The translations under genes and the position numbers were made by a program. Positions 34,809 to 42,351 of a stretch of DNA of 54,250 nt are shown here, piece by piece (position 1 is the stretch's first letter; each line of letters starts with the position of its first letter). The DNA comes from Microbispora bryophytorum (GTDB lineage Bacteria; Actinomycetota; Actinomycetes; Streptosporangiales; Streptosporangiaceae): assembly GCF_006874465.1 (NCBI RefSeq), contig NZ_VIRL01000033.1, positions 1 through 54,250 of the forward strand, read 5' to 3'. Under the pieces are notes generated by a model that was given only the letters and a program-made list of their open reading frames with translations, had not been told where the DNA came from and made no database searches.

Positions 34809-35746
34809 AGCGTGCGCTGCCGATTCTCGCGGTGCTGGCGGTGCTGCTGGCCGCCATCGCCATCGTCAACCCGTTCTTCCTGGAGCCTGCCGGGTTCCTG
34901 TCCTTCGTCAGGCGCGCCGCGCCCCTGGTCATCCTCGCCGCCGGGCAGTACCTGGTGATCGTCGCGGGCGAGTTCGACCTGTCGGTCGGATCGCTGGTCA
35001 CCGTCGAGGTGGTCGTCGCCGCCCGCTTGATCGACGGGGACGAGGCGGCGACCTGGGCGGTGCTGGCCCTGCTGATCGTTCTAGGCCTGTTCGTCGGTCT
35101 GGTCAACGGTGCGGTGACGACCCTCCTTCGCGTGCCGTCGTTCATCACCACGCTCGGCATGATGCTCGTGCTGTCCGGCGCGGTCTTCCTGTGGACGGGC
35201 GGCGCACCGCGCGGCGCGCTCTCCCAGGCTTTCCGCATGTTCGGCAGGCAGACCGGATGGGCTGTGCTCATCCTCGTGGTCGTCGCCGTCGCGGTCGTGT
35301 TGCTGATGCGGGCGAACTTCGGCAGGACACTCATCGCCATCGGCGACAACGAGCGTGCGGCCGCCCTGTCCGGCGTACGGGTGACCAGGGTGAGGATCAT
35401 CGCCTTCGCCCTCTCCGGCGTGTCCGCCGCAGTGGCCGGAATCCTGCTCGGTGGGTTCGCCGGCGTGTCCGCTCAGGTCGGCCAGGGACTGGAGTTCCAG
35501 GCAATCACCGCGGTCGTCCTGGGCGGCGTCGTCCTCGGCGGCGGTCGCGGCACGGTCATCGCCGCGATGGCGGGGGCGTTCACCCTGGAGGCCTTGTTCA
35601 CCCTGCTCAACCTGTACGGCGTCTCTGGGGCGCTGAAGTTCACCGTGCAGGGCGTCGTCCTCATCGCCGCCGTAGCGGCCGGAGCCATCCGACTTCCCTT
35701 CCTTGATGCCCCGAAATTAAAAGGAGACGCCCATGCGGTTTCATAG
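34805..35746 (+). CDS. Sugar ABC transporter permease, RbsC type (second)
   Basis: 313 residues from GTG 34805, overlapping the previous stop (GTGA). It belongs to the same BPD_transp_2 family: VAGEFDLSVGSLVTVEVVVA, GAVTTLLRVPSFITTLGMML and AVVLGGVVLGGGRGTVIAAM. Ribose systems often use one permease as a homodimer; two different permeases here define a heterodimeric CUT2 system. Its end overlaps the binding-protein start by 14 bases. Confidence 0.92.
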   Translation: MKRALPILAVLAVLLAAIAIVNPFFLEPAGFLSFVRRAAPLVILAAGQYLVIVAGEFDLSVGSLVTVEVVVAARLIDGDEAATWAVLALLIVLGLFVGLVNGAVTTLLRVPSFITTLGMMLVLSGAVFLWTGGAPRGALSQAFRMFGRQTGWAVLILVVVAVAVVLLMRANFGRTLIAIGDNERAAALSGVRVTRVRIIAFALSGVSAAVAGILLGGFAGVSAQVGQGLEFQAITAVVLGGVVLGGGRGTVIAAMAGAFTLEALFTLLNLYGVSGALKFTVQGVVLIAAVAAGAIRLPFLDAPKLKGDAHAVS

Positions 35747-36962
35747 ACCGCTCATCCTCGCCGCTGCGACTCTGACGGTGTTCGCCGTCGGCGGCTGCAC
35801 CAGCGACAAGCCCAGCACCACCACAGCCGCCGACACGGGCGCCGACACGGCGGCGACCACGGCCGCTTCGACGGCGCCGGCCTCGGGAACCGGTGAGCAG
35901 TCCAAGTTCTTCGTCCAGGCTGACTACGACGCTCAGCTCGCGATGCGCTCGCAGACGGCGGAGGGACCGGCGGACAAGCCCTGGGAGCAGGCCATCGCGC
36001 CGCAGATGGTGTCCACCGCCGAGTACAAGAAGGACGGGCCGTACAACCTGTGCTTCTCCAACGCGGCGGTCGACAATCCCTGGCGGCAGGTCGGCTGGAA
36101 GACCATGCAGGCCGAGGCGGCGTTGCACAAGGAGATTTCCAAGCTCACCGCCCTCGACGCCGAGGGCAAGGACGACAAGCAGATCTCTGACATCGCCGAG
36201 CTGCAGGCCAAGGGCTGCGACGCGTTGATCGTCTCGCCCAACACCACGGCGACGCTCACTCCAGCCGTCAAGGGCGCCTGCGGCAAGGTCCCGGTCATCG
36301 TCTTCGACCGGGGCGTGGAGACCGACTGCCCGGTGACGTTCATCAAGCCGATCGGCGGCTACGCGTTCGGTGCCGACGCGGCCGATTTCCTCGTGGAGAA
36401 GGTGCCGGCGGGCGGGAAGATCCTGGCGCTGCGCATCAGCCCCGGGGTGGATGTGCTGGAGACCCGCTGGTCGGCGGCGAAGGCCGCCTTCGACTCCAGC
36501 GGCCTCCAGGTCGTCGGTGTGGAGTTCACCGACGGCGACGCGGCCAAGGCCAAGGGCATCGTCAACGACTACATCCAGCGGAACGGCAAGCTCGACGGCG
36601 TCTGGATGGACTCGGGAGCCACCTCTGTGGCCGTCGCTGAGGCGTTCGAGGACGCCGGCATGCCCGTCCCGCCGATGACCGGTGAAGACCAGCAGGACTT
36701 CCTGCGTAAGTGGAAGGACGACGGTCTCACCGCCGTCGCTCCCACGTACCCCACCTACCAGTGGCGCACACCGATCATCGCCGCCTTGAAGATCCTCAAG
36801 GGTGAGGAGGTGCCGAAGGTGTGGAACCTTCCGCAGCCCAAGATCACGGCGGAGACCCTCGACCGGTACCTGCAGCCGAACATGCCGCCGCTGCACTACG
36901 CGCTGTGCGGCTGTGAGGGCATGCCGGGATTCCCCGAGAAGTGGGGCGGTAAGAAGGGGTGA
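35733..36962 (+). CDS. Sugar ABC transporter substrate-binding lipoprotein
   Basis: 409 residues with a strong AAAAGGAGA ribosome binding site. The lipobox VGGC gives Cys22 as the anchor, followed by a Thr/Ala-rich linker (~25-55). The Peripla_BP_4 fold covers ~85-390: YNLCFSNAAVDNPWRQVGWK, QAKGCDALIVSPNTTATL, VPVIVFDRGVETDCPVTFI and DGVWMDSGATSVAVAEAFED. At ~410 residues it is longer than ribose-binding proteins (~300), with an extended N-terminal part and a Cys-containing tail (LCGCEGMPG), so the ligand may be an unusual or larger sugar. Its end overlaps the epimerase start. Confidence 0.9.
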   Translation: MRFHRPLILAAATLTVFAVGGCTSDKPSTTTAADTGADTAATTAASTAPASGTGEQSKFFVQADYDAQLAMRSQTAEGPADKPWEQAIAPQMVSTAEYKKDGPYNLCFSNAAVDNPWRQVGWKTMQAEAALHKEISKLTALDAEGKDDKQISDIAELQAKGCDALIVSPNTTATLTPAVKGACGKVPVIVFDRGVETDCPVTFIKPIGGYAFGADAADFLVEKVPAGGKILALRISPGVDVLETRWSAAKAAFDSSGLQVVGVEFTDGDAAKAKGIVNDYIQRNGKLDGVWMDSGATSVAVAEAFEDAGMPVPPMTGEDQQDFLRKWKDDGLTAVAPTYPTYQWRTPIIAALKILKGEEVPKVWNLPQPKITAETLDRYLQPNMPPLHYALCGCEGMPGFPEKWGGKKG

Positions 36963-37798
36963 ACGCGTTCCCTCTCGGAGTGAACACGTGGGTGTGGGTG
37001 TCGCCGCTGACGGACGACGACCTCGCGTCCCTGGTGCCCCGGGTCGCGGCGTGGGGGTTCGACGTCATCGAGCTGCCGGTGGAGCGGCCCGGCGACTGGG
37101 ATCCTCACAAGGCCGCGGCGCTGCTGGCCGAGCACGGGCTGAAGGCGTCGGTGGTGCTGGTCATGCCGCCGGGGCGGGAGCTCGTGGCGGCCACGGCCGG
37201 GGTCGTCGAGGAGACCCAGGACTACCTGCGGCACTGCGTGGACGTGGCGGCGGTCGTGGGCTCCCCGGTGATCGGCGGGCCCGCCTACGCCTCCGTCGGC
37301 AGGACCTGGCGGATGTCGGACGACGAGCGCCGGACGATCTACACCGAGCTCCGGGACAATCTTGAACCCGTGGTCGACTACGCCGGCGAGCGCGGTGTGG
37401 CGATCGCGGTCGAGCCGCTCAACCGTTACGAGACCAGTCTGCTCAACACCGTTGAGCAGGCTCTCGAGGCATTGCCCGACGGATGCGGCCTGGCGCTCGA
37501 CGTCTATCACATGAATATCGAGGAGAAGGATCCGGCGCAAGCCGTACGTGCCGCGGCGGGCCGGATCGCGCATGTGCAGGTCTGCGGAACGGATCGGGGC
37601 ACACCAGGCGTCGACCGCTTCGACTGGCCCGCCTTCACCCAGGCCCTGGGTGAAGCGGGCTATGCGGGCCCCCTCGTCATCGAATCCTTCACCGCCCACA
37701 ACCAGACGATCGCCACCGCGGCCTCCATCTGGCGGCCGCTCGCACCAAGCCAGGACTCCCTCGCCGTGGACGGCCTGGCCTTCCTCAGGTCGCTGTAG
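36959..37798 (+). CDS. Tagatose/psicose 3-epimerase-like sugar isomerase
   Basis: 279 residues from GTG 36959, overlapping the binding-protein stop. It has an AP-endonuclease-2 TIM barrel. The metal-binding quartet of D-tagatose 3-epimerases is complete: Glu152 (AVEPLNRYE), Asp181 (LDVYHMNIEE), His205 (HVQVCGTDRG) and Glu242 (VIESFT); Glu152 even shares its number with the Pseudomonas cichorii enzyme. It should epimerise a keto-sugar or isomerise a 3-keto-sugar in the cytoplasm. As the last gene of the operon it most likely acts on the imported sugar. The exact substrate is unknown. Confidence 0.88.
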   Translation: MNAFPLGVNTWVWVSPLTDDDLASLVPRVAAWGFDVIELPVERPGDWDPHKAAALLAEHGLKASVVLVMPPGRELVAATAGVVEETQDYLRHCVDVAAVVGSPVIGGPAYASVGRTWRMSDDERRTIYTELRDNLEPVVDYAGERGVAIAVEPLNRYETSLLNTVEQALEALPDGCGLALDVYHMNIEEKDPAQAVRAAAGRIAHVQVCGTDRGTPGVDRFDWPAFTQALGEAGYAGPLVIESFTAHNQTIATAASIWRPLAPSQDSLAVDGLAFLRSL

Positions 37799-37803
37799 CC
37801 GGC

Positions 37804-37840
37804 CCCGCGGGTCCCCCGCCATTGGCGGGGAACCCGCGGG
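37804..37840. terminator. Strong bidirectional terminator
   Basis: A long stem is formed by 37804-37820 and 37824-37840: CCCGCGGGT pairs with ACCCGCGGG and CCCCGCC with GGCGGGG, with one mismatch and a 3-base loop. It lies between the convergent epimerase and GH43 genes. Confidence 0.8.
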
Positions 37841-37857
37841 AGCCCGTCGACTCCAGC

Positions 37858-39252
37858 TCAGACGCGGGTCCACCTCTGGTTGGCGCCGCCGTTGCACGTC
37901 CAGGTCTGCACCTTGGCGCCGTTGGCCGTCTGGTTGCCGTTCACGTCCAGGCACAGGCCCGACTGGACGCCGACCACAGTGCCGCCGGAGTTGAGCGTCC
38001 ACTTCTGGTTGGCGCCGCCGTTGCAGTCCCAGATGCCCACCGTCGCGCCCGCCGTGGTCCGCTGGTCGAACACGTCCAGGCACTTCGTCCCGCCGAACGT
38101 GCGCAGCTCCCCGGAGGAGGTGAGGGACCACTTCTGGCCCGCGCCGCCGTTGCAGTCGTAGATCTGCATGGTCGAGCCGTTGGTCGCGGCGCCGCCGGCG
38201 ACGTCGAGGCAGCGCCCCGACTGGCCGCCTACGAGCGTGAAGTTCTGCGGCGGCGGCGCGGCCGCCCAGGTGCCGGTCGCCGTGTCGATGGTCCAGGAGT
38301 CGTAGAACGCGCTCATCGAGGCGGTGGAGCCGTTGATCGTGAGCGGCAGCCAGACGGGCGTCGAGCTGTTGAGGTCGCCCGGGTTCCACCGGTCGCCGAT
38401 GTAGAGGTATGTGGTGCCCGACGAGCCCGACACCGGCACGACGGAGGAGGTCTGGGAGTCGAACGTGCGGCTGCCCGCGGGGGCGAACGTGGTGAAGCCG
38501 CTCCACGGCCCGGACAGGGAGGTCGCGGTGGCGTACGCGTTGTCGTTGGTGGACCAGCCGGTCAGGTGCGAGGCGAACAGGAAGTACCGTCCGTTCACCT
38601 TGACCATCGCCGGGGATTCCAGGTCGGCGAGCACCGCCGTCGTGCTCACCGCCTGGGTGTAGTCGGCGGAGAGCCGGTCGATGCGCAGGCCGTGGCTGCG
38701 GTCCTCGGTCAGCAGGTAGGCCGTGCCGTCGTCGTCCTTGAACAGGCCCAGATCCCGGCTCTCGTACCCCAGCGGACGTGAGGAGCCGCGGTAGGTGTAC
38801 GGCCCGCACGGCGTCGGGCTGGTGGCCACGCCCGCCCGCGCGTCGCTGTAGGAGGAGTTGTCGATGTGCACCCACATCACGTACTGGCCGGTCGCCGTGT
38901 TGTAGATCACCTTCGGCCGTTCCACGATGCGCCCGGCGGCGAGGTCGCCGCTGCTCTGCCGGCTCAGCGCGTTGCCCACCCGGGTCCAGGTGGCCAGGTC
39001 CGTGGAGGAGTAGCAGGCGACCGCCGTGAACGTGGCGCCGGCGCTCTTGTCCTCGCCGACCATGTAGTAGGTCGAACCGACCTTGAACACTCCGGCGCCG
39101 TGCGCCTGCAGCCGGTTGCCCGCCGTGTCGTACCACAGGACGCCGGGGTGGAGCGTCGCGGCGGCGGCGAACCCCGGGGCGGGCGCGAACAGCCCGGCGA
39201 TCATCAGGACGGCTGCGGCGAGCGCCGTGAACCAGGCGCGTGTGCGTCTCAT
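37858..39252 (-). CDS. Secreted GH43 (subfamily 24-like, exo-1,3-galactanase type) with CBM13
   Basis: 464 residues from the ATG at 39252 (AGGTGAGG 7 bases upstream); the frame is open to 39312. Signal peptide ~1-32 (AWFTALAAAVLMIAGLFAPA). A five-bladed GH43 propeller covers ~35-335: QAHGAGVFKVGSTYYMVGED, ERPKVIYNTATGQYVMWVH, SRDLGLFKDDDGTAYLL and DLESPAMVKVNGRYFLFAS. This pattern matches exo-beta-1,3-galactanases (GH43_24) better than arabinofuranosidases. The CBM13 at ~340-464 has three QxW repeats (GQKW, NQKW, NQRW). It would release galactose from the beta-1,3-galactan backbone of arabinogalactan outside the cell. Subfamily assignment is by eye. Confidence 0.82.
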   Translation of the reverse strand: MRRTRAWFTALAAAVLMIAGLFAPAPGFAAAATLHPGVLWYDTAGNRLQAHGAGVFKVGSTYYMVGEDKSAGATFTAVACYSSTDLATWTRVGNALSRQSSGDLAAGRIVERPKVIYNTATGQYVMWVHIDNSSYSDARAGVATSPTPCGPYTYRGSSRPLGYESRDLGLFKDDDGTAYLLTEDRSHGLRIDRLSADYTQAVSTTAVLADLESPAMVKVNGRYFLFASHLTGWSTNDNAYATATSLSGPWSGFTTFAPAGSRTFDSQTSSVVPVSGSSGTTYLYIGDRWNPGDLNSSTPVWLPLTINGSTASMSAFYDSWTIDTATGTWAAAPPPQNFTLVGGQSGRCLDVAGGAATNGSTMQIYDCNGGAGQKWSLTSSGELRTFGGTKCLDVFDQRTTAGATVGIWDCNGGANQKWTLNSGGTVVGVQSGLCLDVNGNQTANGAKVQTWTCNGGANQRWTRV

Positions 39253-39295
39253 GGGTGCCTCACCTGGGACGGAGCGTCGATCTTGGCTTCGGGCT

Positions 39296-39321
39296 CCCCG
39301 GACCATAGACATGGTCCGGGG
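39296..39321. repeat. Perfect 11-bp inverted repeat upstream of the GH43 gene
   Basis: CCCCGGACCAT at 39296-39306 and ATGGTCCGGGG at 39311-39321 flank AGAC, 44 bases before the GH43 start. It could be a regulator site or a leader-mRNA hairpin. Confidence 0.75.
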
Positions 39322-39404
39322 ACGGAAGCAATGCCCGGTCCGCTCCGCCTGCCGGCCGTCCGCGGTGACCTCGGCCTCGGCGGTCCGCCGCGGCCGGCCG
39401 TCCC

Positions 39405-39413
39405 GAAACTTTC
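39405..39413. promoter_or_regulatory. GAAA-C/G-TTTC motif upstream of GH43
   Basis: GAAACTTTC (on the other strand GAAAGTTTC) lies 150 bases upstream of the GH43 gene. The same 9-mer core, GAAAGTTTC, occurs upstream of the GH27 gene at 49254-49262. LacI-family regulators of actinomycete hemicellulose genes use CGAAAGTTTCG-type sites, so this is a candidate shared operator. Confidence 0.4.
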
Positions 39414-39482
39414 ACGAGGCGGTGCCGCAGGCCCGAGGGCGCCCGGGAGGACATCGTCCCGCCCCGCGCCGGTGAGATCCGG

Positions 39483-39494
39483 GAGAGCGCTCTC
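39483..39494. promoter_or_regulatory. CebR-like operator upstream of the GH3 gene
   Basis: GAGAGCGCTCTC is a perfect 12-base palindrome that abuts a TTGACC -35 box. The CebR/CelR site of Streptomyces and Thermobifida is TGGGAGCGCTCCCA; the central GAGCGCTC is identical. CebR represses cellulose and cellobiose genes and is released by cello-oligosaccharides, which suits a beta-glucosidase gene. No cebR gene is in the window. Confidence 0.6.
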
Positions 39495-39523
39495 TTGACC
39501 GATGGGCCGTATGGGGTGACGAT
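39495..39523 (+). promoter_or_regulatory. Candidate GH3 promoter
   Basis: TTGACC at 39495-39500 and GACGAT at 39518-39523 with a 17-base spacer, 60 bases upstream of the GH3 start. The -10 is weak. The -35 box touches the CebR-like palindrome. Confidence 0.4.
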
Positions 39524-39583
39524 CTGCGCAACACGCCCGTAACACCCGATCTGGTCCTCGTGGCCCCTCGAGAACGGACGTTC

Positions 39584-42271
39584 ATGCGCACAGTCATCAC
39601 CCCCCGCCCGCCGAGCCGTCGGCGGCTGCTCTCGGCCCTGGCCGGCCTCGCCCTGCTGCCGGGCGCCGCGGCGGCGGCGGCCCCCGGCGGGCCGCCGGGG
39701 AAGCCCGAAGGCAAGCCCCCGGCCCGGCCCGTGGTCGGCAGGCCGGACACGGACCACGGCTGCGCGCGCATCGACAAGCGCCTGCCCACGCTGCCCGACT
39801 GGCCGGCCGTCAAGAGCGAGATCAAGCGGAACCCGGCCGACGAGAAGCGCGTCGCCAAGATAGTCGCGGGAATGACCCTGGCCGAGAAGGTCGGTCAGAT
39901 GACCCAGCCGGAGATCTCCGCGATCACTCCGGAGGAGGTCGCACAGTACGGCATCGGCTCCGTGCTCAACGGCGGCGGGTCATGGCCGGGCCGCGACAAG
40001 CACGCCTCCCCGCAGGACTGGCTCGCCCTCGCCGACGCGTACTGGCAGGCGTCGGTGAGCACGCGGACCAAGATCCCGGTCATCTGGGGCATCGACGCCG
40101 TGCACGGCCACAACAACGTGTTCGGCGCGACGCTCTTCCCGCACAACATCGGCCTCGGCGCCGCCCACGATCCCTGCCTGCTGCGCGACATCGGCGCCGC
40201 CACCGCCGCGCAGATCCGCGCGACCGGCCAGGACTGGGCCTTCGCGCCCACCCTCGCCGTCGTGCGGGACGACCGCTGGGGCCGCACGTACGAGGGCTAC
40301 TCGGAGGACCCGCGCATCACCCGCGCGTACGGCTACGAGGTCGTCCGCGGCCTGCAGGACGGCGGCTCCCACAGGCTGGGCGACCGGGGCGTGATCGCCA
40401 CGGCCAAGCACTTCATCGGCGACGGCGGCACGCTCAACGGGCAGGACCAGGGGGTCGACCCCTCGTCCGAGGCCGACATGATCAACATCCACGGCCAGGG
40501 CTACTACGGCGCGCTCGCCGCCGGGGCGCAGACCGTCATGGCGTCGTTCAACAGCTGGACCAACGAGGACCTCGGCATCACCGAGGGCAAGGTGCACGGC
40601 AGCAGGAAACTGCTCACCGAGGTGCTCAAGCAGAAGATGGGCTTCGACGGCGTCGTCGTCTCCGACTGGAACGGCATCGGCCAGGTCGCCGGGTGCACGA
40701 ACTCGAACTGCGCCCGGGCGATCAACGCCGGCATCGACGTGGTGATGGTGCCCAATGACTGGAAGGCGTTCATCTCCACCACGATCGCCCAGGTCGAGGC
40801 GGGGGAGATCCCGATGTCCCGGATCGACGACGCCGTGACGCGCATCCTGCGGGTGAAGCTGCGGGCGGGCCTGTTCGACGCGCGCAAGCCCTCCGCGCGC
40901 CCCGGTGCGGGCTCCGCGAAGGCCCTGCAGGCGCGGGCGCTGGCCAGGAAGGCGGTGCGGGAGTCGCAGGTCCTGCTGAAGAACAACCGCAAGGTCCTGC
41001 CGCTCTCCCCCCGATCCAAGGTGCTGGTGGTCGGCAAGAGCGCCGACAGCATGCAGAACCAGACCGGCGGCTGGACCCTGACCTGGCAGGGCACCGGCAA
41101 CACGAACGCCGACTTCCCGAACGGCACGACGATCCTGGGCGGCCTGCGCGAGGTCCTCGGCACGGACAACGTGGCCTTCAGTGAGAGCGCCGACGGGGTG
41201 GACCCTAGCCGGTACGACGCCGTGATCGCCGTGATCGGCGAGACGCCGTACGCCGAGGGCGTGGGCGACCTCGGGCGGCGCTCGTTGGAGGCCGCCGCGC
41301 TCTACCCCGGCGACCTCGCGGTGCTCGGCAAGGTCGCCGGCAAGGGCACGCCGGTCGTCACCGTCTACGTCACCGGCCGCCCGCTGCACGTGAACAAGGA
41401 GCTCAACCGGTCGGACGCGTTCGTGGTCGCCTGGCTTCCCGGCACCGAGGGCGGCGGCGTGGCCGACCTGCTGGTCAGGAGCCGCGACAGCGGCCCCGGC
41501 TACACCGGCACGCTGTCGTACTCGTGGCCGAGGAGCGCCTGCCAGTCGCCGCTCAATCCCTCCACTCAGAAGCAGGGTGAGGAGAGCTACGACCCGCTCT
41601 TCCCCTCCGGCTACGGCCTGCGCTACGGGCAGACCGGGTCGGTCGGCACGCTCGACGAGACCTCGCCCGGGTCCGGCTGCTCCGGCACGGGCGGCGGCGG
41701 CACCGCGACCGAGGACCTGGAGGTCTACAACCGCCAGGACGTGGCGCCGTACAAGAGCTACATCGGCTCGGCCGAGAACTGGGGCGGCACGGAGATCGGC
41801 GTGGACGGCGAGGCGACGCACTCGGAGATCGCCGTCGTCCCGTCGGACGTCGCCGTGCAGGGCGACGGGCTGAAGGCGACCTGGAACGGCGCCGGAGCGG
41901 CGCAGCTCTACATGCAGGACCCCGCGGGCGGCAGCGACCTGCGCGGCTACCTGAACGCCGACGCGGCGCTGGTCTTCGACACGATCGTCCACCAGCCGCC
42001 GGCGGCCCGCACGGTGATCAGCGCGCACTGCGTCTACCCCTGCTTCGCGGAGGTCGTGGCGACGTCGCTGTTCCAGAACCTGCCCGCGGGCACGAAGGCG
42101 ACCGTCAAGATCCCGGTGTCCTGCTTCTCGCCCAACCTGGACTTCGAGAACGTCAACACGCCGTTCCTCGTCTACACCGACGGCGCGTTCTCGGCGTCGT
42201 TCGCGAACGTCCGGTGGGTGCCGGGCGCGGCCGGGGACGCCGACGCCCGAAGCTGTGCGGACCTGACATAG
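39584..42271 (+). CDS. Secreted GH3 beta-glucosidase with C-terminal carbohydrate-binding domain
   Basis: 895 residues from the ATG at 39584; an in-frame ATG at 39560 is possible. The N-terminus has an Arg-rich Tat-like signal (SRRRLLSALAGLALLPGAAA). GH3 N-terminal barrel ~55-410: GMTLAEKVGQMTQPEI, IPVIWGIDAVHGHNNV, TAKHFIGDGGT and the nucleophile Asp in VVVSDWNGIG. GH3 C-terminal alpha/beta domain ~435-650. The last ~180 residues (EVYNRQDVAPYKSYIGSAEN onward) are an ExoP-like/galactose-binding-type domain. It cleaves terminal beta-glucose from cello-oligosaccharides or beta-glucans outside the membrane. The CebR-like site upstream supports cellobiose induction. Confidence 0.92.
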   Translation: MRTVITPRPPSRRRLLSALAGLALLPGAAAAAAPGGPPGKPEGKPPARPVVGRPDTDHGCARIDKRLPTLPDWPAVKSEIKRNPADEKRVAKIVAGMTLAEKVGQMTQPEISAITPEEVAQYGIGSVLNGGGSWPGRDKHASPQDWLALADAYWQASVSTRTKIPVIWGIDAVHGHNNVFGATLFPHNIGLGAAHDPCLLRDIGAATAAQIRATGQDWAFAPTLAVVRDDRWGRTYEGYSEDPRITRAYGYEVVRGLQDGGSHRLGDRGVIATAKHFIGDGGTLNGQDQGVDPSSEADMINIHGQGYYGALAAGAQTVMASFNSWTNEDLGITEGKVHGSRKLLTEVLKQKMGFDGVVVSDWNGIGQVAGCTNSNCARAINAGIDVVMVPNDWKAFISTTIAQVEAGEIPMSRIDDAVTRILRVKLRAGLFDARKPSARPGAGSAKALQARALARKAVRESQVLLKNNRKVLPLSPRSKVLVVGKSADSMQNQTGGWTLTWQGTGNTNADFPNGTTILGGLREVLGTDNVAFSESADGVDPSRYDAVIAVIGETPYAEGVGDLGRRSLEAAALYPGDLAVLGKVAGKGTPVVTVYVTGRPLHVNKELNRSDAFVVAWLPGTEGGGVADLLVRSRDSGPGYTGTLSYSWPRSACQSPLNPSTQKQGEESYDPLFPSGYGLRYGQTGSVGTLDETSPGSGCSGTGGGGTATEDLEVYNRQDVAPYKSYIGSAENWGGTEIGVDGEATHSEIAVVPSDVAVQGDGLKATWNGAGAAQLYMQDPAGGSDLRGYLNADAALVFDTIVHQPPAARTVISAHCVYPCFAEVVATSLFQNLPAGTKATVKIPVSCFSPNLDFENVNTPFLVYTDGAFSASFANVRWVPGAAGDADARSCADLT

Positions 42272-42275
42272 AGGT

Positions 42276-42320
42276 GCGTATGCGCCCTCTGAGGCCGTGA
42301 GGTCCAGGGGGCGCTTACGC
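42276..42320 (+). terminator. Rho-independent terminator of the GH3 gene
   Basis: GCGTATGCGCCC at 42276-42287 pairs with GGGCGCTTACGC at 42309-42320 (one T-T mismatch), followed by TTTT. It lies directly after the GH3 stop codon. Confidence 0.7.
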
Positions 42321-42351
42321 TTTTCCCAGGCTGACCCCCTACCCTGACCGG

